Shown here piece by piece: positions 49,857 through 60,038 of a DNA stretch of 64,000 nt. This DNA is from Chitinophagaceae bacterium. GTDB lineage: Bacteria > Bacteroidota > Bacteroidia > Chitinophagales > Chitinophagaceae. The notes beneath the pieces are model-generated. The model did no database searches and was not told the DNA's origin. It saw only the letters and a list, made by a program, of their open reading frames with translations. Within the stretch, counting starts at the first letter, position 1. The number at the start of each line of letters is the position of its first letter. A program made the translations under genes and the position numbers. Location: contig JADJPV010000002.1 in NCBI GenBank assembly GCA_016713085.1, positions 1,364,001 to 1,428,000 of the forward strand, read 5' to 3'.

Positions 49857-52109
49857 ATGTTCAGGAAATATATAATATCACTATTGGGTGGGGTTGCCTT
49901 GCTGCTCTTATCAGCACCCTCATTTGCTCAGCAAACAACAATTCTTATTAAAGATGCTTCTACCAGCGAAATAATTGAGCATGTAAGTTTCATCTATGGA
50001 ACACAAAAAGGTCACTCAGGAAAATCTGGGAAAATTTCTTTTTTGATACAGGAAGGTGTTTCCTTAATTCTTTCACATATTTCATATAATGAATACATCC
50101 TTACAGCTGATCAGCTTAAAAAAATAATCCCTCTTGGTGTTATTTCATTAGAATCTGTAACTCCGCAAATGCTTAATCCCGTTACTGTATATGGTTTAAA
50201 AGGGAAGCTGCCTCAGAAATCCATCCGTTTAAATAATGGCGATTGGGTACAACATGATGCAGGAAGTGTTTTGCAGCAAATACCGGGTTTTAGTGCTATC
50301 AGAAAAAGTGGTGCATTTGGTTTTGATCCTGTTTACCGTGGATTTAAGCTGGAACAATTAAGTATTTTAAATGATGGCGCCTTAACTGCAATGGCTGCCT
50401 GTCCTAACCGAATGGACCCTCCGACCAGTCAGATAATGATTAACCAGACAGAGCAGATTGAAGTAATGAAAGGGCCTCACAGTTTTCGGTATGGCCCTGC
50501 AATGGGTGCTGTTATTAATTTTAAATCTGCCACTCCGGAATTCAGTGTAAAATCAAACCCATTTGGAAGAATAAATACGGGTTTTGAAAGTAATGGTGAA
50601 GTTTACAGGACTGAAGGAGTGTTGGGAATACAAACTGGTAAATTAAATTTATCAGCAGCTGGTTCTTACTCTGCAGGAAATGATTATAAAGATGGACGAG
50701 ACAGCGTAATGCCTGCCAGCTTCAACCGTGGTGCTATAAATCTGAATGCGGCCTATAAAATAAAAGAGCAACAGTTAATTACATTTACTGCAACCAGAAA
50801 TTTTGCACGAAACACAGATTTTGCAGCACTCGGAATGGACTTACTGAGTGATGATACATGGCTGCTGCAAACAGGTTATAAGGTCTCTTCAAAAACAAAA
50901 TGGTACAGTAACTGGAACACACAACTGTACACTTCATTTGTTGAACACAGCATGGGTAACCAATTTCGGCCAACATCTGCAACAACGCTGATGTACACTG
51001 ATGCTGCCACGCAAACAACAGGAGGAAGAACAGAATTCACTGTTCAGCGCAAAAAAACAGTACTTTATTTTGGCGCTGACGGAAAATTTGAAACAGTTGA
51101 TGGTAACAGAACAAGAAAAATGATTACAGGAATGATGGCCGGAAAAGAGTTTATTGACACTGTTTGGCAAAACAGCAGTAATACAAGGAGTGGAATATTT
51201 ACAGACCTGCATCAGCAACTTGGGTTATATAAGTTATCAGTTGCGGGCAGGCTGGATGTATTATATGCCAAAGCAGATAACCTGTCTGCAAAATTTAAGA
51301 CACAATACAACGATGCAACTGCGACGGATATTAACCCAAGCATAAGCGCAGGTATCAGCCGGCAATTCAGTAATAATTGGTATGCAGGATTGTGGATTGG
51401 CCGTGGTATGCGGAGTGCAGGTATTACGGAGCGTTTTATCAACTCCCTTACTGTTGGTTTAGACCCCTACGAAATGCTGGGAAATCCCCAAATAAAACCG
51501 GAAGCTAATAACCAGGCAGATATTACTGTTGCCTATAAAAGTGAAAAATCTTCTGTTGAATTAAACGCCTATGCATCTGTTATCAGCAATTATATTTCTT
51601 CAGTCATCAATCCTTCTGTTGCACCCCGTATTACAACTGCTCCGGGGGTACGTCAATACATCAATATTAAAGATGCAAGGTTATATGGATTTGAGTTCAG
51701 CTGGCTTCAGCAATGGATTCCCGAATTGCAACAGCAAATCAGCCTCACGTATGTATATGGTGAAAATAGAATTACTGATAACCCTTTGCCTGAAATTTCT
51801 CCAATGGAATTCCGCTATAAACTGGAAGGAGTATTCTGGAATAAAAAACTGATGCCTAACCTGGCGATTCGTTATGCCGGCAAACAGAATCGTGTAGCTG
51901 TAGATTTTGGCGAAAGAAAAACCAGCTCTTTTACAACAGTTGATATTGGAATAAAAGCAATTCCCGTTAAAAATGTACAATTATCATTGGCAGTAACTAA
52001 CCTGATGAACAAAACTTACAGGGAACATCTCAGCCGCTATATGAGCAGCAACCGTCCTCTGAATGCACCGGGAAGAAGCTTTGTTGCTATGCTTGTTTAC
52101 AGTTTTTAG
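49857..52109 (+). CDS. TonB-dependent receptor, OprC/NosA-like copper receptor
   Basis: 750 aa. Signal peptide 1-24; residues ~28-100 are a carboxypeptidase-like regulatory domain; then the plug (VLQQIPGFSAIRKSGAF, EQIEVMKGPHSFRYGP) and a 22-strand-type barrel ending LVYSF. The plug has CPNRM (C182, M186) within ACPNRMDPPTSQ, and the barrel has HSM (H364, M366). This CxxxM plus HxM pair matches the copper site known from Pseudomonas OprC. It should bring copper across the outer membrane with TonB energy. The spatial pairing is not visible from sequence, so other metals cannot be ruled out. Confidence 0.85.
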   Translation: MFRKYIISLLGGVALLLLSAPSFAQQTTILIKDASTSEIIEHVSFIYGTQKGHSGKSGKISFLIQEGVSLILSHISYNEYILTADQLKKIIPLGVISLESVTPQMLNPVTVYGLKGKLPQKSIRLNNGDWVQHDAGSVLQQIPGFSAIRKSGAFGFDPVYRGFKLEQLSILNDGALTAMAACPNRMDPPTSQIMINQTEQIEVMKGPHSFRYGPAMGAVINFKSATPEFSVKSNPFGRINTGFESNGEVYRTEGVLGIQTGKLNLSAAGSYSAGNDYKDGRDSVMPASFNRGAINLNAAYKIKEQQLITFTATRNFARNTDFAALGMDLLSDDTWLLQTGYKVSSKTKWYSNWNTQLYTSFVEHSMGNQFRPTSATTLMYTDAATQTTGGRTEFTVQRKKTVLYFGADGKFETVDGNRTRKMITGMMAGKEFIDTVWQNSSNTRSGIFTDLHQQLGLYKLSVAGRLDVLYAKADNLSAKFKTQYNDATATDINPSISAGISRQFSNNWYAGLWIGRGMRSAGITERFINSLTVGLDPYEMLGNPQIKPEANNQADITVAYKSEKSSVELNAYASVISNYISSVINPSVAPRITTAPGVRQYINIKDARLYGFEFSWLQQWIPELQQQISLTYVYGENRITDNPLPEISPMEFRYKLEGVFWNKKLMPNLAIRYAGKQNRVAVDFGERKTSSFTTVDIGIKAIPVKNVQLSLAVTNLMNKTYREHLSRYMSSNRPLNAPGRSFVAMLVYSF

Positions 52110-52130
52110 ACCCATTTATTATAAGCCGAA

Positions 52131-52164
52131 AAGAAAACAGACTCTTCAATGAGTCTGTTTTCTT
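52131..52164. terminator. Bidirectional terminator between the receptor and the Tat-signal gene
   Basis: 14-bp perfect stem: AAGAAAACAGACTC (52131-52144) with GAGTCTGTTTTCTT (52151-52164); loop TTCAAT. Ends two convergent genes. Confidence 0.9.
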
Positions 52165-52236
52165 TATCAGAAGTTTGCACAGTGATTGAATATTTTTTAT
52201 AATATCAGCAAGCCGTTTCGGCCTGCTTTAAAAATT

Positions 52237-52923
52237 CTATCCTGCGAAAATATAACCGCATCCCTTTTCCTGTGCCCTTCCAATTGCCCATACACCGGAA
52301 GGTACCGGTTGAATGTCCGGCAACATACCAGCCATCCAGTCTTTACGAATTTCTTCTACATTCACCTTCATCATATCAGCAGCAACAGCAGAATAAACTG
52401 CAATTGCAGCCTGGCAAACACAGAACATTACACCATCAGCCTGCAGATCATTAATGCCGATTGATACCGGACCAATACCCGGAACAACAAAATCATCTGT
52501 CTTGGGTTTCCAGAATGGATTGCGTAAAGAAGGCTTCCCGGTTTTGGGATCATCTGCTTTGAACAAATCACCCATTTTATATTTTTCCCAAAGCCTGTCT
52601 TCAAAAGCATATCCTATTGCTGTGTGTCTAAGAACAACTACCACACTGTTCTCCTTTGGTGCTGATCCGGTTGATTGGTTCGTTAATAAAAATACTTTCG
52701 GCCATACAAATGGCATAATCTCATGCGGACGTGTAGCATCAAATACAACTTTGTGTTTGCCTTTTATTTTATTGAACCATTCATCAGGGCTGCCCGGATT
52801 TGTTGTTTCTTCAAGTGGTTCAGCATTGAGCTTTAAAGGAAAAGAAGCCAAACCAAAAGCTGCTGCACCTGCAGCAACAGTTCCTAAGAATTGACGACGT
52901 GCTGTCATCTCATCCTGTTTCAT
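52237..52923 (-). CDS. Tat-exported protein with a CxC motif, unknown function
   Basis: 228 aa. Twin-arginine signal ARRQFLGTVAAGAAAFGLASF at the N-terminus, so it is exported folded, possibly with a cofactor. The mature protein has an alpha/beta pattern resembling DsrE-like folds (HKVVFDATRP, NSVVVVLRHTAIGYAF, GVMFCVCQAAIAVYSA) with FCVC (CxC) and a late KGCGYIFAG. The cysteines could bind metal; the convergent copper-type receptor gives that guess some support. No name assigned. Confidence 0.75.
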   Translation of the reverse strand: MKQDEMTARRQFLGTVAAGAAAFGLASFPLKLNAEPLEETTNPGSPDEWFNKIKGKHKVVFDATRPHEIMPFVWPKVFLLTNQSTGSAPKENSVVVVLRHTAIGYAFEDRLWEKYKMGDLFKADDPKTGKPSLRNPFWKPKTDDFVVPGIGPVSIGINDLQADGVMFCVCQAAIAVYSAVAADMMKVNVEEIRKDWMAGMLPDIQPVPSGVWAIGRAQEKGCGYIFAG

Positions 52924-53227
52924 CTTTTCAAGTTGAAAAAAATTAATGGTTAAGAAATTGTTTCACCTGTATTAAACTCAGAATTGAGTGCTTTTTATGT
53001 GATGCTTTACAAGGTAAACAATGGGGTAAGCAGGGGAGCGGAACAATTGGCGGCAAGACTTCTAAGCTAATCACTTTAAAAGAAAAATGCAAGCAGGAAA
53101 AGATCTGTGTTGAAAAAAAATACAGTTGACCCAGTCAGATTGATCGTCACCTGAGCAAGTGCAAAGATGAGCCCCGTACATCGGTTCTAATAGCGTACTT
53201 TTATACAGCTTAATCCCCATTGCAGGA
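52924..53227. other. 304-bp spacer without a recognisable gene
   Basis: Between two divergent starts. Only open frames of about 40 codons or fewer, with no start or family resemblance. It should hold the promoters for both neighbours; no strong TAnnTTTG is visible. Confidence 0.5.
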
Positions 53228-54076
53228 ATGCTGAAGTACCAAATTGTTTTTGTTTTGTTTCTCTTAGCCGCTTTTTGTGATGAACTGCCTGCTCAATCAC
53301 AGCCAAAAGTTTTTTCAACTGAACAAAAGAAGGCGCTGACTTATCTCGGTACGATCCATTTAAGTAAAAACAGCTACTGGCCAAAAATCAACCCGCAGCT
53401 TTTTGAAGAAAACCTGCGCAGAAATATTGAAGCGCCGGTTTTTCTGTTTGCAGGCAGGAACACTAACTTCTGCGGTTTTGCCGCATTGGGTTATGTTTTT
53501 TTAAAAGAAGATCCGCTTGGTTATACAAAATTCATGATTGATCTGTATTTGAACGGAAAGGCTAATTATGGCAATACGACTTTTACTCCTTCAAAAGCAA
53601 TTATGCAAATGGCGGGGCAGGTTATGTTTGAAGGTGAGCTGGATAGAAATGATGCTGACCAGATCTTATTCTTTACGCTTGCTGATCACTTTAAAGGTTA
53701 TCTGAATATATTCAATCACAACTATCATCCCGGCGATGAACAGGGATTCTGGGCAGCAACCAACCTGCGGAAATTTAACCGGATGCTGAGAGTGATGTTT
53801 AAAGCAGAAATTAAATCAACCGGATCAGATCTCATCAGACCTTCCTTTAAAAATCTCACATCCTTTTTGAATGAAAAACTGGAAACTGGTGATGTATTTC
53901 TGTACCTGAACTATACCATACTGCGAAAGAAAAATCATTATAAATTAAGGAAGAGAATTCCGACCCATTATATTGTTCTGCAAAGTATTTCAGAAGAAAA
54001 CGGAATTGCAACACTTACCTATTGGGATGCAGGATCAAAAACCCGCAGAATGATTTCAACTGAAAACATTAAGTAA
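53228..54076 (+). CDS. Secreted protein with a possible papain-like cysteine-peptidase site
   Basis: 282 aa. Signal peptide 1-22 (FCDELPAQ). The order NFCGFAALGYVF (C82), RIPTHYIVLQS (H247) and TLTYWDAGSK (D267) fits a papain-like fold in which Cys opens a helix and His and Asp lie on adjacent strands. No family name is recalled, and an N-terminal region with NTNFCGFAAL is the strongest point. It precedes a small lipoprotein gene by 41 bp. The catalytic role is a hypothesis. Confidence 0.6.
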   Translation: MLKYQIVFVLFLLAAFCDELPAQSQPKVFSTEQKKALTYLGTIHLSKNSYWPKINPQLFEENLRRNIEAPVFLFAGRNTNFCGFAALGYVFLKEDPLGYTKFMIDLYLNGKANYGNTTFTPSKAIMQMAGQVMFEGELDRNDADQILFFTLADHFKGYLNIFNHNYHPGDEQGFWAATNLRKFNRMLRVMFKAEIKSTGSDLIRPSFKNLTSFLNEKLETGDVFLYLNYTILRKKNHYKLRKRIPTHYIVLQSISEENGIATLTYWDAGSKTRRMISTENIK

Positions 54077-54117
54077 AATTCTCTATGGTGTAAGCTGGCG
54101 TATCAGAAAATAACAAC

Positions 54118-54720
54118 ATGCAACTAAAACAAACGATATTCATCAGCATACTCTTCTGCACAGTTTTGTCCTGTTCCCCTTCCCGGAATTTTCCTGTAAG
54201 ATATTACCGGGAACATGAAGAAGAACTTACGATAATTGAACGCCTGTACAGCAGAATCTATCCGGTTAAACCATTGGCAGCTGCATTTACTGATAAAGAG
54301 TTTAATCACGTTTCAATTGAAATGAAAACCGATTCTTTGAGATATGTGTACGAATTCAATTGGCAGGATGTTTCTATGAAAGACAGTCTGCAGAAATATG
54401 GATACGATACTGCAACGGTTATGCAAATGATCAGGTATATGAAACAGATCAGGTGCACCTGGATCAATACACTGGATTACTATGTTGACCGCCAGAAACA
54501 AATGTTGACGTTTATGTCTATCCGCAACAAACAGCTTGATGTTCCTTTTGCTCCTGAGAAATACTTCATTCTTACGTTTTATAAACAACCGCAGTATTAT
54601 GATGCCGATGGAATTTTATTAGACAAACGGAATGTTCGCCGCATCCGAAAGGTGAACAATGAAATTTTTCGAAGGATCAATGACAAGGTTTGCTATACCC
54701 TTTCTGCAAGGTTCCGTTAA
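54118..54720 (+). CDS. Small lipoprotein of unknown function
   Basis: 200 aa. Lipobox VLSCS (Cys19). The rest is mixed alpha/beta with many charged residues (HEEELTIIERLYSRIYPVKP, YYVDRQKQMLTFMSIRN). No family recognised. It follows the papain-like gene closely, so the two may act together at the envelope. Confidence 0.7.
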   Translation: MQLKQTIFISILFCTVLSCSPSRNFPVRYYREHEEELTIIERLYSRIYPVKPLAAAFTDKEFNHVSIEMKTDSLRYVYEFNWQDVSMKDSLQKYGYDTATVMQMIRYMKQIRCTWINTLDYYVDRQKQMLTFMSIRNKQLDVPFAPEKYFILTFYKQPQYYDADGILLDKRNVRRIRKVNNEIFRRINDKVCYTLSARFR

Positions 54721-54815
54721 TCAGCCCCATCCCTTATCCACACATTCGGCCATTCATCACATGAGCAGGTTCGGGCTGTTGTTTTCAGTATATTAGCCAA
54801 CCTAAACTTTCTTCC

Positions 54816-56453
54816 ATGAGTAAAAGAACAACTGCTTTTCTTTTTTGTGCATTGCTGGTATCGATAGCACAGGCACAAAACAATTACAGCAATTTTGCAG
54901 CACAAAGCAACCGCATCAATGCACTTGCTAAAAATTATCCGCAATTTGTAAAGGTCAGATCGCTTACCAAAACAGCTGGTGGTAAAGAAATCTGGCAGGT
55001 AACAATTGGAACAGGGAACGTTGACAGCAAACCGGCCATACTCGTTGTTGGTGGCGTAGAAGGAAATATGCCGTTAAGTACCGAACTGGCCATTGGCTTT
55101 GCCGAAAATATTTTACAGGGAACAAATACCGACAGCATCAAAACACTGCTCAGCAAAACCACATTCTATGTTTTTCCAAACATGAGCCCCGATGCAATGG
55201 AACAATATTTTGCTGCACTGCAATATGAAAGGCAGGGCAATGCAACTGTAACTGATGAGGACCGTGACGGCAAATCAAATGAAGATGGTTATGACGACCT
55301 TGATGGTAATAAAAAAATCACCTGGATGCGGATTGAATCACCTGTTGGTGAATACAAAACACATCCAAATGATGCGAGAGTATTGATCAAGGCAGATGTC
55401 AGCAAAGGTGAAAAAGGGAAATATATTGTAGTTGCTGAAGGAATTGATAATGATAAAGACAATCTGTTCAATGAAGATGGTGAAGGCGGTGTTTCTTTCA
55501 ATAAGAATTTATCTTACAAACATCCTTCCTTCACTCCCGGTTCAGGAGAGTTTGCCGTTTCAGAAAATGAAACAAGAGCATTGCTTGATTATTTGTATGA
55601 TCGTTATAATGTTTACGCTGTCATTAGTTTTGGCAGCAACAATAATCTAAGTACTGCTTACACATTTAATCCGGCAGCAGTTGCACAAGCGATCATTACC
55701 GGCTGGTTACAACCAGATACAAAAGTGATCAGTATGGTTGCAGATCTTTACAGCAAAACGGTGAACCTGAAAGATGCACCGACGGGTAATATTGTTGGAG
55801 GTGATTTTCTTTCATGGGCTTATTATCATTACGGACGTTTTAGTTTCAGCACGCCAGGCTGGTGGGTTCCAAAAACAAAACCTGATACAGCAAAAAATGA
55901 AAAAGCATTTACGGTTGAAGATGCAACTGCCAACTATTTGCGCTGGGCATCACAACAGGGCATCGGCAATACCTTCACAGACTGGAAAGTTATTCAGCAT
56001 CCTGATTTTCCCAATCAAAAAGTAGAAGTGGGCGGTGTTGATCCTTTTGTATTAACCACCCCACCCTATTCACTGGTTCCTGATCTTGTAAAAAAACACA
56101 GCAGCTTTTTAGTGAAGCTCGCCACATATCAACCGGAGATTGATCTCGTTAATCTGAAAACAGAAAAGCTGGCAGGTGGATTAACAAGAATTACGGTTGA
56201 TGTCATCAATAAAGGTGCACTGGCATCTCATTCCAAATTAGGTGAACGGAGTTACTGGGTAAAACGGATCAATGTAAAAGTGAATGCAACAGGTAATCAA
56301 TCTGTCATCAGTGGAAAAAAGATTCAACTGCTTAATGTACTGGATGGTTATGGTTCACAACAGTTAAGCTGGCTTATCAAAGGAAGTGGTAAAGTTTCCA
56401 TAGAAGCAGGAAGCCCCACTACCGGAACTAAATCCATTGATATAACACTTTAA
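54816..56453 (+). CDS. M14-like protein with lost zinc ligands (predicted pseudoenzyme)
   Basis: 545 aa. Signal peptide 1-21. The fold follows M14 carboxypeptidases (YPQFVKVRSLTKTAGGKEIWQVTI; FYVFPNMSPDAM; NEDGYDDLDGN; PDFPNQKVEVGG), lining up with the active-type neighbour at 56466. But the HxxE site is GGVEGNMP where the neighbour has DGNIHSNE, and the SYHNAGG third ligand is SFGSNNN. Both histidine positions are lost, so catalysis is unlikely. It retains the calcium-like DRDGKSNEDGYDDLD loop. Likely a partner or binding subunit of the downstream enzyme. Confidence 0.8.
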   Translation: MSKRTTAFLFCALLVSIAQAQNNYSNFAAQSNRINALAKNYPQFVKVRSLTKTAGGKEIWQVTIGTGNVDSKPAILVVGGVEGNMPLSTELAIGFAENILQGTNTDSIKTLLSKTTFYVFPNMSPDAMEQYFAALQYERQGNATVTDEDRDGKSNEDGYDDLDGNKKITWMRIESPVGEYKTHPNDARVLIKADVSKGEKGKYIVVAEGIDNDKDNLFNEDGEGGVSFNKNLSYKHPSFTPGSGEFAVSENETRALLDYLYDRYNVYAVISFGSNNNLSTAYTFNPAAVAQAIITGWLQPDTKVISMVADLYSKTVNLKDAPTGNIVGGDFLSWAYYHYGRFSFSTPGWWVPKTKPDTAKNEKAFTVEDATANYLRWASQQGIGNTFTDWKVIQHPDFPNQKVEVGGVDPFVLTTPPYSLVPDLVKKHSSFLVKLATYQPEIDLVNLKTEKLAGGLTRITVDVINKGALASHSKLGERSYWVKRINVKVNATGNQSVISGKKIQLLNVLDGYGSQQLSWLIKGSGKVSIEAGSPTTGTKSIDITL

Positions 56454-56465
56454 GTTCACACAAAA

Positions 56466-58217
56466 ATGAGTACAATGAAATTTCATATAAAACAAATTGC
56501 TGCAACCGTTGTAATGGCTGCCACAACACTGTTTGCAATGGCGCAAAATGCAGATCAGATTTTTAAAGCAGCCGGTTCTCCTGCCAATCCAAAAGTGGCC
56601 ATCAGCTGGAATCATTATAACGATCATGCAGGCATCACTGAGATCGTTAAAAAAATTGCAGCAGCACATCCTGAACTGGCTAAATTAGAATCAATTGGTA
56701 AATCATATAAAGGTCGTGACATCTGGTGCTTAACCATCACTGATTTTAAGAAAGGCAATCCTGATAAAAAACCCGGAATGTATATTGATGGTAATATTCA
56801 CTCCAATGAAATTCAGGGTGCTGAATTTTCATTATACACAGCCTGGTATTTAACTGAAACATTTAAGGATACAAAATTCATACAGGAATTGCTGGCCGAT
56901 AAAGTGTTTTATATCGTTCCAACTATTAATCCTGATGGCAGAGACAGTTATTTTCATGAACCAAATACAGGCAGTTCTCCACGTTCAGGTGTAATACCTG
57001 TTGATAATGACCGTGACGGGCAGATAGATGAAGATGGATATGATGATCTTGATAGCGATAATGAAATTCTGCTCATGCGCCGCAAAAGTTCAACCGGCCG
57101 TTTTCGTGTTGATCCCACTGATCCAAGAAGAATGATACAGATTGGCACTGATGAAAAAGGTGAATATGAAATACTTGGGCTGGAAGGGAAGATAATGATG
57201 GTGACGGACAGGTAAATGAAGATGGTTACACATTTGAATATGATCCCAACCGTGACTGGGGATGGGGTTGGCAGCCAAATTATATTCAGAATGGTGCTTA
57301 TAAATATCCCTTTTCCTTACCGGAGAATCGTGCAGTGATGGAGTTTGTAATGAAGCACCCAAATATTGCAGGTGCACAATCTTATCATAATGCAGGCGGC
57401 ATGATCCTACGTGGCCCCGGTGATCCTACTGATCTTGTTACATACAATGCACATGATCTGCAGGTATATGATGCTATTGCCAAAAAAAGGTGAAGAACTG
57501 ATTCCCGGCTACAAGTATTTAGTCGTGTATAAAGATCTGTATTCAGCTTATGGTGGTGAACTCGATTGGTTCTATGGCGGCCGTGGAATTTATACTTACT
57601 CTAATGAACTGTGGACTCCTTACCTCTTCTTTAATAAAGATGCAACAAGAGATCCGCAGGATAATTCTTCTTTCCAGTTTGACCGTTACCTGCTTTTCAA
57701 AGATGCATTTGTTGACTGGCATGAATACGATCATCCGCAATATGGTAAAATTGAAATCGGTGGCTTTAAAAAGAATTTCGGAAGGGCTCATCCCGGCTTC
57801 TTACTGGAAAGTGATGCGCACAGGAATATGTCCTTCACCGTCTATCATAGTTTTCATACACCGAAGCTGACTGTTGATACAATTGTTGAAAAAGACTTGG
57901 GTGATGGATTGAAAGAAGTAACAGCTGTTATTACCAACAGCCGCATTATGCCAACACACAGCAGCCAGGATTTGAAGTACAAAATTGAGCGGCCGGATTA
58001 TATTACCATCTCCGGTGCAAAAGTTGTTGCAGGCATGGTTGTTGAAAATGCTGATCTGAATATTACCAACGAACAGAAAACGAATCCTGAAACAATCAGT
58101 GTAAACAATATCCCCGGTCTGTCAACAGTAAAAGTAAGATGGATCATACAGGGCAGCGGAAAATATACAGTAACTGCCGATAGCAAAAAAGGTGGAACTG
58201 CTGTTAAGACTAAATAA
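56466..58217 (+). pseudogene. M14-family zinc carboxypeptidase, split by two apparent frameshifts
   Basis: About 583 aa if repaired. Signal peptide 1-26. HxxE zinc site at H112-E115 (NIHSNEIQGAE), third ligand in QSYHNAGG, NPDGRDSYFHEP, and the catalytic glutamate in KIEIGGFK. Break 1 at about 57192: GGGAAG where GGGAAAG is expected, to give EGKDNDGDGQVNEDG. Break 2 at 57481-57487: seven A where six keep AIAKKGEELIPGYKY in frame. It begins 12 bp after the pseudoenzyme and is probably co-transcribed. Both lesions could be read errors; the protein would otherwise be inactive. Confidence 0.82.
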
Positions 58218-58237
58218 TTCAACAGAAACAGATAGCG

Positions 58238-58265
58238 AAAAGCCCGGTCATAAGACCGGGCTTTT
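58238..58265. terminator. Bidirectional terminator after the M14 gene
   Basis: AAAAGCCCGGTC (58238-58249) pairs with GACCGGGCTTTT (58254-58265); loop ATAA. Confidence 0.9.
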
Positions 58266-58299
58266 GATTTACCATAATGATTTTGGATTTTTATTTTCA

Positions 58300-58776
58300 T
58301 TAATTCATTTGTCCAAAGAAATAAGTTAGTCCTGCACCGGCATACAGAATGCCGCCAGTGTACAAAGCCTGTATATAAAAAGCTCCATCACTGATTACAC
58401 GTTTCTGATAATTGATATACAGAAGCGGCTTCCCTGCATTAATTGTTTTGAAATAAGAATAACGCTGATCAACCTTACTCACCTGCTCCCTTTTATAAGT
58501 GTGTAAGGCTAACCCGGTTCCTATATCAAGACTGGATTTTTCTGTGAGACTTATCAAATGCCCTGCCTTCAGAAAAAATACATCATGCACCTCAGACTCA
58601 TCAGTAATGCTGACTAAGTATCCTGTGTTAATCTTTATTTTATTAAACTGATAACCCGCTTCAATATTCGCAACCATCTTTCCAACACTGCTAACACCTC
58701 CTCCAAAATTGACTGTAACCTGTGCGTTTGCAATACATGCAAAAAGAACTGAAAAAAGGGTAAAGATTAACTTCAT
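58300..58776 (-). CDS. Small secreted beta-barrel-like protein
   Basis: 158 aa. Signal peptide 1-18 (ends NAQ). Alternating strands (VTVNFGGGVSSVGKMVANIEAGYQF, KIKINTGYLV, SSLDIGTGLALHTY, GGILYAGAGLTYFFG) fit an eight-stranded outer-membrane barrel. No name assigned. Confidence 0.75.
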   Translation of the reverse strand: MKLIFTLFSVLFACIANAQVTVNFGGGVSSVGKMVANIEAGYQFNKIKINTGYLVSITDESEVHDVFFLKAGHLISLTEKSSLDIGTGLALHTYKREQVSKVDQRYSYFKTINAGKPLLYINYQKRVISDGAFYIQALYTGGILYAGAGLTYFFGQMN

Positions 58777-59013
58777 GGTTTATACTTTGAAAGCAAAAAA
58801 TGAACAACTGGTCATTGACAGCCGTCAATAAATAGTTGCAGTAAGCAAAATGAAAGTTTTCTTTAATAATACAGGGATACCGGTAAGTTCAGAGGAATTG
58901 AATAGTGGAAGCAAAAAGGCACGCAAATCTATTTACACCTTCAATATAAAAAACTGTTTGTGATTAAATAAATAGCTGATTTCAATCATATCTTTATTCT
59001 TTAACTTCCTGAC

Positions 59014-59613
59014 ATGCGTAAACATTTTTTCTTTCTGCCGTTACTGTTATTCATCCTGATTGGAAATGCACAGGTCATTAAAACAGATGCATCTGTTTTA
59101 AAAATAAAAGCTCCCGATACATTCAAAGCGGAGTTTGTAACAACGAAAGGAAATTTTACTGTTGAAGTTTACCGAAACTGGTCACCACTAGGTGCCGACC
59201 GTTTTTATCAACTGATCAAAACAGGTTATTACAATAACACCATCGTCTTCCGGGTAGTGAAAGATTACCTTGTACAGTTTGGCGTTTCTGAAGACAGGCC
59301 GAAAAACATTTTCTGGCAGGGCAAGAATTTAAAAGACGAGCCAGTGGTTGGTTCCAATACCGACAGTACAATCTGTTTTTCGAGAGGTGCTCCCAATACC
59401 AGGAAAACTTCTGTCTTTATCAATCTGCGGAACAATCTCACCTACGATACATTAAATGCAGCAGGGGTGAAAGGCTTTGTTCCTTTTGCAAAGGTTATTT
59501 CAGGAATGGATATAGTGCGTCTCTTCTTTTCTGATTATGGCAATGAAACCATGAAGTTTGCCGATTCAGTCTATTTTAAAGGCAATGCCTATCTCAAAAA
59601 AAAAGTTTCCTGA
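59014..59613 (+). CDS. Cyclophilin-type peptidyl-prolyl isomerase, exported
   Basis: 199 aa. Signal peptide 1-19. Cyclophilin core: AEFVTTKGNFTVEVYRNWSPLGADRFYQLIKTGYYNNTIVFRVVKDYLVQFG; GFVPFAKVISGMDIV. The usual HMVQ/GGD loop is diverged (LVQFGVSEDR), so activity could be reduced. It helps fold envelope proteins. Confidence 0.9.
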   Translation: MRKHFFFLPLLLFILIGNAQVIKTDASVLKIKAPDTFKAEFVTTKGNFTVEVYRNWSPLGADRFYQLIKTGYYNNTIVFRVVKDYLVQFGVSEDRPKNIFWQGKNLKDEPVVGSNTDSTICFSRGAPNTRKTSVFINLRNNLTYDTLNAAGVKGFVPFAKVISGMDIVRLFFSDYGNETMKFADSVYFKGNAYLKKKVS

Positions 59614-59857
59614 ACTGGATATGATTAAAGAAGCAAAGATTCTGAAGGAATAACTTTGATTGGCAGATAACAATTCTTTATTGGCAGGGATCATTCACAG
59701 CCTTACTTACAATGGCAGATAATATTAACTGCACATTAACCTTATTTTCTTTTTTTCTCTTCTCAAAAAAATATTCGCAAGTTTTCCACATATTGAAATT
59801 TGAGCATAGGATTTGCTTTCTGTATTGCACACTAACCACATTAAAGGAAACATCAGC

Positions 59858-60037
59858 ATGGCAAATCAAAAAGAATATCTGATGAAACTACAAGTATCTA
59901 AAAATGTACAGTTTACCCGTCTGCTCAAAGCTGATGGCCGTTTAAGGGAATTCAATTTCAGGAAACTGGGTGGATTGCAGAAAGGCATGTTCAGTGTGGA
60001 TGTGGTAGATGACCGTGGCAACCGTCTGCTTTTTTAA
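59858..60037 (+). CDS. Small basic protein of unknown function
   Basis: 59 aa from the ATG at 59858 (MANQKEYLMKLQVSKNVQ...). A short beta-rich design with many basic residues (RLLKADGRLREFNFRKLGG) and a VDVVDDRGNRLLF end. One base separates it from the next small gene, so the two form a tiny operon ended by a clear terminator (60208-60242). Confidence 0.65.
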   Translation: MANQKEYLMKLQVSKNVQFTRLLKADGRLREFNFRKLGGLQKGMFSVDVVDDRGNRLLF

Positions 60038-60038
60038 A

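Noticed and set aside
51518..52012. Other-frame open frames inside the M1 peptidase, the receptor and tex
   Set aside because: They overlap well-supported genes on the opposite strand or frame and show no family pattern.
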